Source: Salibaculum halophilum (GTDB taxonomy: Bacteria; Pseudomonadota; Alphaproteobacteria; Rhodobacterales; Rhodobacteraceae). Taken from it: a DNA stretch of 64,000 nt. The stretch lies in NCBI RefSeq assembly GCF_002094885.1, contig NZ_MSIT01000009.1, positions 62,001 through 126,000 on the forward strand. Reading direction: 5' to 3'. How positions within the stretch are numbered: position 1 is the first letter of the stretch; each line of letters begins with the position of its first letter. Below, one piece after another: positions 35,827 through 46,407 of the stretch. The position numbers and the translations under genes were made by a program. Below the pieces are notes generated by a model. It was given only the letters and a program-made list of their open reading frames with translations, ran no database searches and was not told the DNA's origin.

Positions 35827-36012
35827 ATGCTCAACATCCTACGCAAGTTCCGAAGGGCGGAGACCGGGGCCGTGACCGTCGACTGGGTCGTTCTGACAGG
35901 CGCGATCGTCGGGCTGGGCGTGGCCGTCGTCGTCACGATCCTCGAGACCACGGCCGAAGGCGCCGAGGGCCTTGGCGCCCACCTGGAAGACCAGTCCGTC
36001 AAGACCTACTGA
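35827..36012 (+). CDS. Flp family type IVb pilin 2
   Basis: 61 residues, the same length as the first pilin. Leader MLNILRKFRRAETG, then AVTVDWVVLTGAIVGLGVAVVV, sharing GAVTVDWVVLT with the first copy, including the unusual Asp-Trp at mature +5/+6. The C-terminal part (TTAEGAEGLGAHLEDQSVKTY) differs strongly, so this is a diverged paralogue, not a recent duplication. It could be a minor or alternative pilin. GGAG upstream of ATG 35827. Confidence 0.92.
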   Translation: MLNILRKFRRAETGAVTVDWVVLTGAIVGLGVAVVVTILETTAEGAEGLGAHLEDQSVKTY

Positions 36013-36160
36013 TCCGGGCAGGGCGGGCCAACGCGCCGCGCGGCCCGACGCTGACCCGAAGCGGTCACGCGAACGACCCAAAATGGCCGCATTCCCGGGG
36101 TAAGCGATGAATCCGTAATGCGTTGGTGCCCGCGCGGCACCGCAAGCGAAAGGAAAGAGG

Positions 36161-37027
36161 ATGCGTGCAGTATTCGGTCTTGTCCTGATCATCGGGGTCG
36201 GCCTCGCGGGGGCGGCCATCTACATGGTTCAAGGATACTTCGAGCAACAGAACGCCCAGCTCGCGGCGCAGCGGGCCAGGATGGCGCAGAACGTGCCCAC
36301 GGTCGACGTGATCGCCGTGAATCGCGTGGTGGAATACGGTGACGAGATCACGCCCGAGGATGTCGTCACGATCAAGCATGCCGAACCCTTCCTGCCCGAG
36401 GGGGTCTTCCGCACCGAGGAAGAGGTCTTCCCCGAAGGCGCCGAGGAAACCCGCGTCGCCCTGCGCCAGATGGAACCGAACGAGCCGCTGATGGCCGTCA
36501 AGGTCACCGACCCGGGCGAAAGTGCCGGGATCAACGCGCTGCTGACGCCGGGCATGCAGGCCTATGCCATCGACGTGACCGTGCGCTCGGCGGTATCTGG
36601 GTTTCTGCGCCCGGGGGATCGCGTCGACGTCTACTGGACCGGCCAGGCCAACCTTGGCGACTTCGGCGGCACCCAGGGCGTCACGACCCGCCTGATCCAG
36701 AGCGGGCTGACGATCGTCGCCGTGGACCAGAGCACCGACAGCGGGCGCGCCGCAGCCTCGGGCCAGGTGCGCACCGTCACTGTCGAGGCCGACAGCGCCC
36801 AGGTCGCGGCCCTCGCCACCGCACAGGGATCAGGGCAGCTTTCGCTCGCCCTGGTCGGCGACACCCTGCCCACTGCGTCGAACGATCCGGTCGAGGTCAA
36901 CCAGGCCACGCTGCTGGGGATCACCCCGCGTCAGGAGCCCGAGCCCGTCGAGCAGGAGGAGGTCTGCACGATCCGCCAGAACCGCGGCACCGAAACGGTC
37001 GAAGTCGAAATACCCTGCACCAACTGA
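36161..37027 (+). CDS. cpaB: Flp pilus assembly protein CpaB/RcpC
   Basis: 288 residues. One N-terminal membrane span (FGLVLIIGVGLAGAAIYMV), then a periplasmic part with an SAF domain (about residues 45-115, VDVIAVNRVVEYGDEITPEDV) and the RcpC domain (AYAIDVTVRSAVSGFLRPGDRVDVYW). CpaB is thought to stabilise or gate the CpaC secretin. A strong hairpin follows the stop before cpaC, so differential expression within the cluster is likely. Confidence 0.95.
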   Translation: MRAVFGLVLIIGVGLAGAAIYMVQGYFEQQNAQLAAQRARMAQNVPTVDVIAVNRVVEYGDEITPEDVVTIKHAEPFLPEGVFRTEEEVFPEGAEETRVALRQMEPNEPLMAVKVTDPGESAGINALLTPGMQAYAIDVTVRSAVSGFLRPGDRVDVYWTGQANLGDFGGTQGVTTRLIQSGLTIVAVDQSTDSGRAAASGQVRTVTVEADSAQVAALATAQGSGQLSLALVGDTLPTASNDPVEVNQATLLGITPRQEPEPVEQEEVCTIRQNRGTETVEVEIPCTN

Positions 37028-37048
37028 AACGTCACGGCACCCCGTCAC

Positions 37049-37078
37049 ACCGCCCGGACACACCCGTGTCCGGGCGGT
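37049..37078 (+). terminator. hairpin between cpaB and cpaC
   Basis: ACCGCCCGGACAC (37049-37061) and GTGTCCGGGCGGT (37066-37078) form a perfect 13-bp stem with a 4-base loop, followed by TCCGTTTC. It is a terminator or attenuator, so cpaC may have its own promoter in the AT-richer stretch at about 37120-37190. Confidence 0.75.
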
Positions 37079-37223
37079 TCCGTTTCGCCGCTTGTTGCCG
37101 GTTATCCACATGAACCCCCCTGCACACAGTATTGATTCTTGCAAAAAAAGCCGTTTCGGTGCAGGGTCGGCGCAATATCGGGCAAAAATGTCCAGCAGTG
37201 GGCGTGATCGAGAGGCAGGTCAC

Positions 37224-38651
37224 ATGACAATCAGAACTTCGATCAAGGCGGCCCTTGCCGGGCTTATCCTTGCCGTCACGGCCGCGCCTTCGATGGCGCC
37301 AGCCGAGACCCTGCAGGTGATGTCGGGGTCGCCATCAAGCGCGTTGAACGTTCCGATGAACCGGGCGGTCGTTGTTGAGAGCGACACGCCCTTCGCCGAG
37401 CTTTCCATCGCGAATCCGGGCATCGCGGACATATCGTCGCTTTCGGAACGCACCATCTACGTGCTGGGCAAGGAACCGGGCCGCACGACGCTTACGCTGC
37501 TGGCCGGCGACGGTCGACTGATCACCAACGTCGAAATCCACGTCACACCGGACATCGCCGAATTCAAGGAACGCCTGGAACAGATCCTGCCCGGCGAACC
37601 CATCGAGGTGCGCACGGCCAATGACGGCATCGTCCTGTCCGGCACTGTCAGTTCCTCGGCCAAGCTGGACCGTGCCCTGCAATTGGCCGAACGCTATGCC
37701 TCCGGGCGCGTGTCCAACCTGATGAGCGTCGGCGGCACCCAGCAGGTCATGCTGCGCGTGCGATTCGCCGAGATGCAGCGCTCTGTCTCGAAACAGCTCA
37801 GTTCATCGGTGGCCATCGCCGGCGACGCGCTGGGTGGCGACCTCGGCACGTCGATCGGCACAGGCACGACGGTCACGGAAGGCGGCCGGAACGGGGCCCT
37901 GAGCGGCGCTCTGCCCGGGTCCAACGACAACCAGGGGGCCATGCTGTTCGGGTTCAATGCGGGCGGACTGGAAGTCGGCATCCTTCTGGAGGCGCTGGAA
38001 GAACGCGGTGTGGTCCGCACCCTGGCCGAGCCCAACCTGACCGCACTGTCCGGGCAGGAGGCGCGGTTCCTCGCCGGGGGCGAATACCCGATTCCGATCG
38101 CGCAGAGCGAAGACCAGATCACCGTGGAGTACAAGCCCTTCGGCATCGAGCTGAACTTCGTGCCGCGGGTGATCGACGGGGATGTCATCAACCTCGAACT
38201 CAACGCCTCGGTCAGCTCGCTGGACCCGACTAACGGCTTCAGCCAGAACGGGTTTTCCATCGACGCCTTCAGCACGCGTGAAACCTCGACCACCGTCGAG
38301 ATGCGCGACGGCGAGAGCTTTGCCATCGCCGGGCTGTTGTCGGACGATTTTACCGACCTTGCCGGCCAGGTGCCGTGGCTTGGCGACATCCCGGTGCTGG
38401 GCGCGCTGTTCCGCAGCGCGGAATACTCGCGAGAGCAGACCGAACTGGTCATCATCGTCACGCCGCATTTGGTCACGCCGACCCGTGGCGAAGCACTTGC
38501 CCTGCCGACCGACCGCGTGCGCCCCCCCTCGGAGCGTGACCTGTTCCTGTTCGGCCGTGTCGCGAACGATGGCGCCCCCACATCGGGCGGGGCCGGCGAA
38601 GTCGCCCGCCAGGACTTCAACGGGTCCTACGGCTATGTCATGGACAACTGA
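37224..38651 (+). CDS. cpaC: Tad secretin CpaC/RcpA
   Basis: 475 residues from ATG 37224. Signal peptide MTIRTSIKAALAGLILAVTAAP; an N-terminal pilus-assembly domain (residues about 35-110, including FAELSIANPGIADIS and LSERTIYVLGKEPGRTTL, an adhesion-like fold), a BON-like module, then the secretin domain with VRTLAEPNLTALSGQEARFLAGGE split around the conserved EPNLTALSG and ending in PWLGDIPVLGALFRS. It forms the outer-membrane channel for the Tad pilus. The upstream frame to 37092 has no homology. Confidence 0.96.
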   Translation: MTIRTSIKAALAGLILAVTAAPSMAPAETLQVMSGSPSSALNVPMNRAVVVESDTPFAELSIANPGIADISSLSERTIYVLGKEPGRTTLTLLAGDGRLITNVEIHVTPDIAEFKERLEQILPGEPIEVRTANDGIVLSGTVSSSAKLDRALQLAERYASGRVSNLMSVGGTQQVMLRVRFAEMQRSVSKQLSSSVAIAGDALGGDLGTSIGTGTTVTEGGRNGALSGALPGSNDNQGAMLFGFNAGGLEVGILLEALEERGVVRTLAEPNLTALSGQEARFLAGGEYPIPIAQSEDQITVEYKPFGIELNFVPRVIDGDVINLELNASVSSLDPTNGFSQNGFSIDAFSTRETSTTVEMRDGESFAIAGLLSDDFTDLAGQVPWLGDIPVLGALFRSAEYSREQTELVIIVTPHLVTPTRGEALALPTDRVRPPSERDLFLFGRVANDGAPTSGGAGEVARQDFNGSYGYVMDN

Positions 38652-38662
38652 GGAGCCAGGCC

Positions 38663-39343
38663 ATGAAAACTTCCCTGACCCTGGCGGCGACTGCCCTGAT
38701 CGCCCTGTCGGGCTGCGATGACGTGACGAACGTCTTCAGCACCCGTGAGGCCGGCTCCGAGATCGATTCGGGGTACTTCGGCAACGCCACCATGAACAAC
38801 ATCCAGGTCGGGACCGGGCAGGCCAATCACGTCATCAACCTCAACCAGCGTTTCTCGACCGAGGTTCAGCCGATGATCAACTTCGGCTTCAACTCGACGG
38901 TACTTGACCAGCAGGCCAGGCAGGTGCTGCGCCAGCAGGCGACCTGGATCAACCAGTTCCCCGAGGTCCGTTTCAAGGTCTTCGGGCATACCGATCTGGT
39001 CGGGTCGCGCGCCTACAACCGGCAGCTGGGCCTGCGCCGCGCCCAGGCCGCGGTCGCCTACCTTGTCAGACAGGGCGTCGACCGCTCGCGCCTGGAGGCG
39101 GTGGTCAGCCAGGGCGAGAGCCAGCCGCTGATCGTCACCGAGGGGCGCGAACGCCGCAACCGGCGCACCGTCACCGAGGTCACCGGGTTCGTGAAGAACC
39201 ACCCCACCGTGCTGAACGGTGAATATGCCGCGGTGATCTTCCGTGACTATGTCTCGACCGGGGTCTCGACCAGCCTGGGCGGGGTAAACCCGCCGGGCCT
39301 GGGACACGGCACCAACATGCCGGGCGGACAGGACGGCGGCTGA
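38663..39343 (+). CDS. OmpA-family lipoprotein in the CpaD position
   Basis: 226 residues. Lipoprotein signal MKTSLTLAATALIALSGC with Cys18. A C-terminal OmpA-like peptidoglycan-binding domain spans about residues 70-175: INFGFNSTVLDQQARQVLRQ, VFGHTDLVGSRAYNRQLGLRRA and RRTVTEVTGF. The extra tail is Gly-rich. It occupies the place of the CpaD lipoprotein between cpaC and cpaE. Anchoring the secretin to peptidoglycan is a reasonable role. It starts 11 bases after cpaC. Confidence 0.9.
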   Translation: MKTSLTLAATALIALSGCDDVTNVFSTREAGSEIDSGYFGNATMNNIQVGTGQANHVINLNQRFSTEVQPMINFGFNSTVLDQQARQVLRQQATWINQFPEVRFKVFGHTDLVGSRAYNRQLGLRRAQAAVAYLVRQGVDRSRLEAVVSQGESQPLIVTEGRERRNRRTVTEVTGFVKNHPTVLNGEYAAVIFRDYVSTGVSTSLGGVNPPGLGHGTNMPGGQDGG

Positions 39344-39368
39344 GCGCCGCGCCCTTCGCCATTCGCTT

Positions 39369-39400
39369 TGAAACGGGGCCCGACAGCGAGTCCCGTTTCA
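39369..39400 (+). terminator. hairpin after the OmpA lipoprotein gene
   Basis: TGAAACGGG (39369-39377) and CCCGTTTCA (39392-39400) form a 9-bp stem with a 14-base loop, followed by TCTTCC. It is a weak terminator or attenuator in the 272-base gap before cpaE. The rest of the gap shows nothing else that I can name. Confidence 0.5.
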
Positions 39401-39615
39401 TCTTCCGGCGCCTGGAAACAGAGCCGCGCGAGCACGGACCACCGTCCCATTATTTCGCACAATGGCGGAAATTCGGCCCAATTCTCGACATGTTTCTCCG
39501 TGAATTTCGGCGGTGTCCCGGCCCCCAGTGCGTCACGCGACGCCGGGCCGGAAAATCGTGATACGGCCCCCGACAGTCCGAGGTCCGCGGGGCAGCTGGA
39601 AAGGACGGACCAGGC

Positions 39616-40905
39616 ATGAGTGGTGCAATGTTGCAGCCCGAACCGCAACCGATCACGGCCTGCACGGTCAGCCGTGACGTGCAGAACTTCGATCTTCTGA
39701 TCGAGGACATGGAAAGCTGCATGGGCGAAAGCTGGGGCGACCTCGGGTTCGAGGACACGCTGGCCTTTCTGGAACAGCCCGAGGCCCGCGACCTGGAGTT
39801 CCTGGCCATCGCCATGGACGAGGAGGACGAGACCGATGTCGGCCTGATCGTCGATATCGTCCGGGCCGCCAAGGACAAGTCCATACGGATCATTCTCGTC
39901 ATCGGCGAGGAGGTCTCGCCGACCACGCTGCACACCCTGATGCGCGAAGGGGGCGACGAATTTGTCCCCTACCCCCTGCCCGAGGGTGAACTTGCCGGCG
40001 CGATCGACCGCGTGATGGCCCCGCCGCCGCCGCCCGCCGCCCCCACACAGGACGTTACGACAACCCTCAAGGCCACCAACGACCGCAGCGGGGTGGTGAT
40101 CCCGGTGCACGGCATGGCCGGCGGCACGGGGGCCACGACGCTGGCGGTCAACCTCGCCTGGGAACTGGCGAGGATCGGAACGGACGGGTCCAAGGCCGGC
40201 AAGAAGACGAAGGACAAGGCCGGCGAAAAGCCGCCCCAGGTCTGCCTGATCGACCTGGACTTCCAGTTCGGCAGCACCTCGACCTTCCTCGACCTGCCGC
40301 GCCGCGAGGCGGTGTTCGAGCTGTTGCAGGACACCGAGGCCATGGACAGCGAGAGCTTCATGCAGGCCCTGCAAGGCTACGAGGACAAGCTGCATGTCCT
40401 GACGGCCCCTACCGACCTGATCCCGCTCGATCTGGTCGCACCCGCCGATATCGAGCGGCTGATCGAGACCGCGCGGATCAACTTCGACTATGTCATCATC
40501 GACATGCCCAAGACTTTCGTGGAATGGACCGAGACGGTCCTCAACGCCGCCCATGTCTACTTCGCGACGCTCGAGCTGGACATGCGTTCGGCCCAGAACA
40601 CGCTGCGGGTCAAACGCGCGCTCCAGGCCGAACAGTTGCCCTTCGACAAGCTGCGTTTCGTGCTCAACCGGGCGCCCAAGTTCACCGACCTGAGCGGCAA
40701 GAGCCGCATCAAGCGGTTGTCCGAAAGCCTCGGCATTTCCATCGAGGTGCAGATGTCCGACGGCGGCCGCCCCGTGGCCCAGACCGCCGATCACGGCGTG
40801 CCGCTGGCCGAAGGGCTACCCAAGAACCCGCTGCGCAAGGAGATCCTGAAACTGGCGACATCGGTTCACGCGCACAACGTCGCCGATGACGCGGCAACCG
40901 GATAA
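39616..40905 (+). CDS. cpaE: Tad pilus localisation ATPase CpaE/TadZ
   Basis: 429 residues. The N-terminal third (about 10-135) looks like an atypical response-regulator receiver domain (ESWGDLGFEDTLAFLEQP, DETDVGLIVDIVRAAKD). The C-terminal part is a ParA/MinD-like ATPase with the deviant Walker A region HGMAGGTGATTLAVNLA, which lacks the usual KGGxGKT lysines, as in other CpaE proteins, and with CLIDLDFQFGSTSTFLDL. CpaE/TadZ places the pilus machine at a cell pole. It lies 12 bases before cpaF. Confidence 0.93.
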   Translation: MSGAMLQPEPQPITACTVSRDVQNFDLLIEDMESCMGESWGDLGFEDTLAFLEQPEARDLEFLAIAMDEEDETDVGLIVDIVRAAKDKSIRIILVIGEEVSPTTLHTLMREGGDEFVPYPLPEGELAGAIDRVMAPPPPPAAPTQDVTTTLKATNDRSGVVIPVHGMAGGTGATTLAVNLAWELARIGTDGSKAGKKTKDKAGEKPPQVCLIDLDFQFGSTSTFLDLPRREAVFELLQDTEAMDSESFMQALQGYEDKLHVLTAPTDLIPLDLVAPADIERLIETARINFDYVIIDMPKTFVEWTETVLNAAHVYFATLELDMRSAQNTLRVKRALQAEQLPFDKLRFVLNRAPKFTDLSGKSRIKRLSESLGISIEVQMSDGGRPVAQTADHGVPLAEGLPKNPLRKEILKLATSVHAHNVADDAATG

Positions 40906-40917
40906 GGAGCCCGCCCG

Positions 40918-42375
<1,458 letters not shown>

Positions 42376-42376
42376 C

Positions 42377-43345
42377 ATGGCCATAGCAGCAGAACCCATC
42401 ATCTACGGGCTGATCTTCGTGGCCATCCTGGTGCTGGTCAACGGCATCTACCTCGTGGCATTCGGCAAGTCGATCAGTCTCAACAGCCGCGTCAACCGGC
42501 GCCTGGAGATGCTGGAGAAGGGCAACAACCGCGAGGAAGTGCTCGAACAACTCCGCAAGGAGATGACGCAGCACATCAAGAGCCAGCAAATCCCGCTGTA
42601 TTCCCTGCTGGCCAACAAGGCGCAAAAGGCCAACATCGCCTTCTCGCCCCCGCAACTGATCGCCGTGATGGGCGTGCTGTCGGGCGTTGCCTTCTTCGGG
42701 CTGACCTTCGGCACCACCGCCTCGGCGCCGGTGCGCCTGGCCGTGGCCGTGGCCATGGGCGTCGGCGGCGTCTACATGTGGATCAACAACAAGGCCAACA
42801 AGCGCCTGGCCATGCTCGAGGAACAATTGCCCGACGCGGTCGAGCTCATGGTCCGGTCGCTCCGCGTGGGGCATCCCTTCAGTTCGGCCGTCAACATTGT
42901 CGCCAAGGAAGTTCCCGATCCGCTGGGCACCGAGATGGGCGTGATCTCCGACGAGGTGGCCTATGGCCGCGACATGGGCGAAACGCTCAAGGAGATGGCC
43001 GACCGCATCGACATGCAGGACCTGCGTTTCCTGGCCGTGGCCGTGACGATCCAGCAGCAGGCCGGCGGCAACCTGGCCGAGATCCTGGCCGGCCTGGCCA
43101 AGGTGATCCGGGCACGTTTCAAGCTGTTCCGCAGGGTCAAGGCCATCACCGCAGAGGCGAAGTGGTCCGGCATGTTCCTGTCGGGTTTCCCGCTCGTCGC
43201 GCTGGTGATGATCAACGTGATCCAGCCCGGCTATTACGACGATGTGCGTGACACGGCGGTCTTCATCCCGGCCTGCCTGGCCGTGGCGGTCTTCCTGGTG
43301 GCCAACATCATCGTCATGCGCCGGCTCGTTGATATCAAGGTCTGA
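42377..43345 (+). CDS. tadB: Tad inner-membrane platform protein TadB
   Basis: 322 residues with four predicted membrane helices: one at the N terminus (IIYGLIFVAILVLVNGIYLV), a second around residues 95-135, and two at the C terminus. Between them is the cytoplasmic T2SSF domain (LEEQLPDAVELMVRSLRVGH, QQQAGGNLAEILAGLAKVIR). It starts one base after the cpaF stop and forms the platform with TadC. Confidence 0.95.
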   Translation: MAIAAEPIIYGLIFVAILVLVNGIYLVAFGKSISLNSRVNRRLEMLEKGNNREEVLEQLRKEMTQHIKSQQIPLYSLLANKAQKANIAFSPPQLIAVMGVLSGVAFFGLTFGTTASAPVRLAVAVAMGVGGVYMWINNKANKRLAMLEEQLPDAVELMVRSLRVGHPFSSAVNIVAKEVPDPLGTEMGVISDEVAYGRDMGETLKEMADRIDMQDLRFLAVAVTIQQQAGGNLAEILAGLAKVIRARFKLFRRVKAITAEAKWSGMFLSGFPLVALVMINVIQPGYYDDVRDTAVFIPACLAVAVFLVANIIVMRRLVDIKV

Positions 43346-43353
43346 GGACAGTC

Positions 43354-44334
43354 ATGCAGATTCTCGATACAGTCTCGCAGAAACTTACCGAGATGCTCGG
43401 CCCCTTCGGCCCGCTCATGGCGCTCGGGATGCTTGGTGTCCTGCTGATCCTGCTGGTGCTGCCCGCCCTTCTGAACAGGGACGCGGACCCGCTGGAAAAG
43501 CTCAAGTCGAGCAACCAGGCCAGCCAGAACCGGACCGAGGGCGCCCGGCTGCGCGTGGGCGGCGGCAAGGACAAGCTGGAAAAGTACTCCGACTTCCTCG
43601 AACCGCAGAACCAGGAGGAATTTTCCTCGGTCAAGCTCAAGCTGCTGCAAGCGGGCTATCGCGGCAAGAACGCGGTACGCATGTTCCACTTCTCGCAGTT
43701 CGCGCTGGGGCTAGGGTTCCTGGTGCTGGGCGCTGGCTATGCCATCTTCGATTCCACGACGGGCGACCCGACGGCCCAGTCCATGATGCTGGCAATCCTG
43801 GTACCGGGCATGGTGGGCTACATGCTGCCCAAATACTGGGTCACGCGGCGCCAGAGCGAACGCCAGGAACAGATGGTCAACGGATTTCCCGACAGCCTCG
43901 ACATGATGCTGGTCTGCGTCGAGGCCGGCCAGTCGCTGGACCAGGCCATCATCCGCGTCGCCCGCGAGCTGGAGTCCGGCTTTCCGGCCTTGGCCGACGA
44001 ATACAAGATCGTCTCGCACGAGATGAAGGCGGGCAAGGACAAGACCCAGGTGCTGCGCGACATGTCCGAACGGGCGGGCGTGCCCGACATTGCCAGCTTC
44101 GTCACCGTTCTGATCCAGTCGCAGCAATTCGGCACCTCGATCGCCGAGGCGCTGCGGGTCTTCTCGGCGGAGATGCGCGACAAGCGCGTCATGCGGGCCG
44201 AGGAAAAGGCCAACACCTTGCCAACGAAAATGACGCTGGCGACGATGATGCTGACGCTGCCACCGTTGCTGATCATCCTGATCGGTCCCTCGGTCTACGA
44301 GATCGCGGTGACGCTGTCGGACTCCGGTCTCTAA
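43354..44334 (+). CDS. tadC: Tad inner-membrane platform protein TadC
   Basis: 326 residues. N-terminal hydrophobic segment (LMALGMLGVLLILLVLPALL), a pair of helices around residues 105-155, a T2SSF domain (VNGFPDSLDMMLVCVEAGQS, ELESGFPALADEY, QSQQFGTSIAEALRVFSAEM) and a C-terminal helix (LATMMLTLPPLLIILIGPSV). Paralogue and partner of TadB. Located 8 bases after tadB. Confidence 0.95.
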   Translation: MQILDTVSQKLTEMLGPFGPLMALGMLGVLLILLVLPALLNRDADPLEKLKSSNQASQNRTEGARLRVGGGKDKLEKYSDFLEPQNQEEFSSVKLKLLQAGYRGKNAVRMFHFSQFALGLGFLVLGAGYAIFDSTTGDPTAQSMMLAILVPGMVGYMLPKYWVTRRQSERQEQMVNGFPDSLDMMLVCVEAGQSLDQAIIRVARELESGFPALADEYKIVSHEMKAGKDKTQVLRDMSERAGVPDIASFVTVLIQSQQFGTSIAEALRVFSAEMRDKRVMRAEEKANTLPTKMTLATMMLTLPPLLIILIGPSVYEIAVTLSDSGL

Positions 44335-44432
44335 CGGGGGCGGCCGGGCCGATCCCGGCTTGAACCGTCGCGCGGTATGGGCGAGCCTCTAGCACCAAGT
44401 ACCACCCTTGCGACAGGCAGACCCGACCGCCC

Positions 44433-44996
44433 ATGACGCCCCCTGCCCGCCCGATACTTCTGTTTTGCTGTGCCCTTGCGGCCTGCACCTCGGCGAACTT
44501 CGCCCCCGAGGGCGAACGGGTCTATGCCCCCGGCGTCGCGGGCGGGTCCGATATCGACGGGCTGATCGTCGGGCACAGGTTGATGGCGGCGGAGGAATTC
44601 GAGCTTGCGTTGCAGGCCTACACCCGCGCGGCCGGGCGCCAGGGCCTGAACGTGGACACCCTGTCGGCGCTGGGGTCGGCCAACCTGCGGCTGGGGCGGT
44701 TGGGCCAGGCCGAAGACCTGCTGCGCCGCGCAGTTGAGGCCGACGCGGACTTCGTGCCGGCCTGGAACAACCTCGGCGTCATCCTCATGGAACGCGGCAA
44801 GATCGCCGAGGCCGCGCAGGTCTTCCGTCGCGCCTATGCAACGGACAACGGCGATTCGGACCTGATCCGCGACAACCTGCGCTTGGCGCTCGCCAAGCGG
44901 GGGAATTCGGGTTACTCTTCGCAGAAAGAGGACGAAGAGTTCCGTCTGGTTCGCCGCGGCACGGGGGATTACCTGCTGCTGGGCGGCGATCCCTAG
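44433..44996 (+). CDS. tadD: TadD-like TPR lipoprotein
   Basis: 187 residues. Lipoprotein signal MTPPARPILLFCCALAAC with Cys18. Three tetratricopeptide-type repeats (about 50-150), e.g. LMAAEEFELALQAYTRAAGR, LGSANLRLGRLGQAEDLLRR and WNNLGVILMERGKIAEAAQVF. TadD proteins are pilotins or assembly factors for the Tad secretin. It is separated from tadC by 98 bases and followed 28 bases later by a second TPR lipoprotein. Confidence 0.88.
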   Translation: MTPPARPILLFCCALAACTSANFAPEGERVYAPGVAGGSDIDGLIVGHRLMAAEEFELALQAYTRAAGRQGLNVDTLSALGSANLRLGRLGQAEDLLRRAVEADADFVPAWNNLGVILMERGKIAEAAQVFRRAYATDNGDSDLIRDNLRLALAKRGNSGYSSQKEDEEFRLVRRGTGDYLLLGGDP

Positions 44997-45024
44997 AGGC
45001 AAGAGCAGCAAAAGGACGCACAAC

Positions 45025-45882
45025 ATGCGCCACTCGATCCTCCTTTGCACGGCCCTGGTCGGGGTCCTGGCCCTGGCGGCCTGTGACCGGTCGGGCGAAG
45101 CCCAGGTGAACCGGGCCCTTCAGGACGTCAACGTCGTTGACGAGACCAACCTCAACGACGTCATGCTGACCGTCGGCGACCCCGACGAGGCCGTGCGCTA
45201 CTTCGCCCGCGCGAGCGAGAACGACCCCGGCCGCATCGACCTGATGCGGGGACTGGCCAAGTCGCTGATCCGGGCCCGGGAAAACGACCGCGCGGTCGAG
45301 GCCTGGTCCGAGGTCACTGCCCACGCGGAGAGCAACGCCGACGACGAAGTCAGCCTGGCAGATGCGCTGATCCGCACCAACCAGTGGGACCGCGCTGAAG
45401 AGGTGCTCGATGCCATCCCCCCCACGCACGAGACCTACGAGCGCTACCGCCTGGAAGCCATGGTCGCCGACAGCAACGAGGAATGGGACAGCGCCGACAG
45501 TTTCTACGAGACCGCCGCCGGGCTGACGACGCGCCCCGCCGGCGTCTATAACAACTGGGGGTATTCCAAGCTGACGCGGGGCGATTACGAGGGCGCGGAA
45601 GAGCTGTTCCTCGACGCCATCAAGAACGACCGCGACCTTTTCACTGCAAAGAACAACCTGGTCATGGCCCGCGGCGCGCAGCGCAACTATGATCTGCCGG
45701 TCATCCCCATGAGCCAGGTCGAGCGGGCGCAATTGCTGCACACGCTGGCGCTGACGGCCGTCAAGCAGAACGACGTGACAATGGGGCGCGGCCTGTTGCG
45801 CGAGGCGATTGATACCCACCCGCGGCACTTCGAGGCCGCGGCGCGGTCGCTGCGCGCGCTCGAAGACAACGTGACGAACTGA
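45025..45882 (+). CDS. second TPR lipoprotein of the Tad cluster
   Basis: 285 residues. Signal MRHSILLCTALVGVLALAAC with lipobox cysteine Cys20. Five or so TPR-like repeats cover most of the mature part, including AVRYFARASENDPGRIDLMR, EVSLADALIRTNQWDRAEEV and VYNNWGYSKLTRGDYEGAEE. In Rhodobacterales Tad clusters two TPR lipoproteins commonly occur together. It probably cooperates with TadD. Ends 4 bases before the prepilin peptidase gene. Confidence 0.88.
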   Translation: MRHSILLCTALVGVLALAACDRSGEAQVNRALQDVNVVDETNLNDVMLTVGDPDEAVRYFARASENDPGRIDLMRGLAKSLIRARENDRAVEAWSEVTAHAESNADDEVSLADALIRTNQWDRAEEVLDAIPPTHETYERYRLEAMVADSNEEWDSADSFYETAAGLTTRPAGVYNNWGYSKLTRGDYEGAEELFLDAIKNDRDLFTAKNNLVMARGAQRNYDLPVIPMSQVERAQLLHTLALTAVKQNDVTMGRGLLREAIDTHPRHFEAAARSLRALEDNVTN

Positions 45883-45886
45883 TCCG

Positions 45887-46387
45887 GTGGTCGAGACCGC
45901 GTTGACTGTGACCCAGGCGGTTTGGTTACTGCCTTTCGTGGCGCCGCTGTGCCTGTACGTGGTCTGGTCCGACCTGCGGGCGATGAAGATACCGACCTGG
46001 TCAACGGACCTGCTCGCGCTGGTCTTCGTCGTGCTGGGCGTCTTCCTGCTGCCGGTTTGGCCCGACTACGTCCTGCGCTTTGCGCATTTCGGCGTGGTTC
46101 TGGCCATCGGGATCGGGCTGAACGGCATCGGGGCGCTGGGGGCGGGGGATGCAAAATTCATGGCCTCGGCCGCGCCTTTCATCGCCCTTCAGGACGTGGG
46201 CGCCGTACTGTTCCTGCTGGTGATCAGCCTTGTCGCCGCCTTCGTCGTGCACCGGCTGTGCCGGGCCATTCCCGCAGTCCGCGGGATCGTCCCCCACTGG
46301 CAGAGCTGGACCGAGACGCGCCGCTTTCCAATGGGCTTTCCGTTGGGGGTGACGCTCGTTCTCTACCTGGCCACGCCGTTTTTCTGA
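45887..46387 (+). CDS. cpaA: prepilin peptidase CpaA/TadV
   Basis: 166 residues from a GTG start. Small type IV prepilin peptidase of aspartic type: first aspartate Asp29 in VWSDLRAMKIP and the GxGD motif GAGDAKFM with Asp88. About five membrane helices. No methyltransferase domain, as usual for TadV. It should cut the two Flp pilins after Gly14. It is the last plus-strand gene of the cluster and is convergent with the membrane protein gene that follows, 20 bases between the stops. Confidence 0.93.
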   Translation: MVETALTVTQAVWLLPFVAPLCLYVVWSDLRAMKIPTWSTDLLALVFVVLGVFLLPVWPDYVLRFAHFGVVLAIGIGLNGIGALGAGDAKFMASAAPFIALQDVGAVLFLLVISLVAAFVVHRLCRAIPAVRGIVPHWQSWTETRRFPMGFPLGVTLVLYLATPFF

Positions 46388-46407
46388 GGCCCCGGCGGAC
46401 ATGGCAC

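Noticed and set aside
40110-40160. Missing Walker lysines in CpaE as a defect
   Set aside because: CpaE/TadZ proteins commonly have this degenerate P-loop, and the gene is otherwise normal.
45025-45882. Second TPR lipoprotein as a duplicate of tadD
   Set aside because: It differs in length, repeat number and sequence, so it is a separate component rather than a recent copy.
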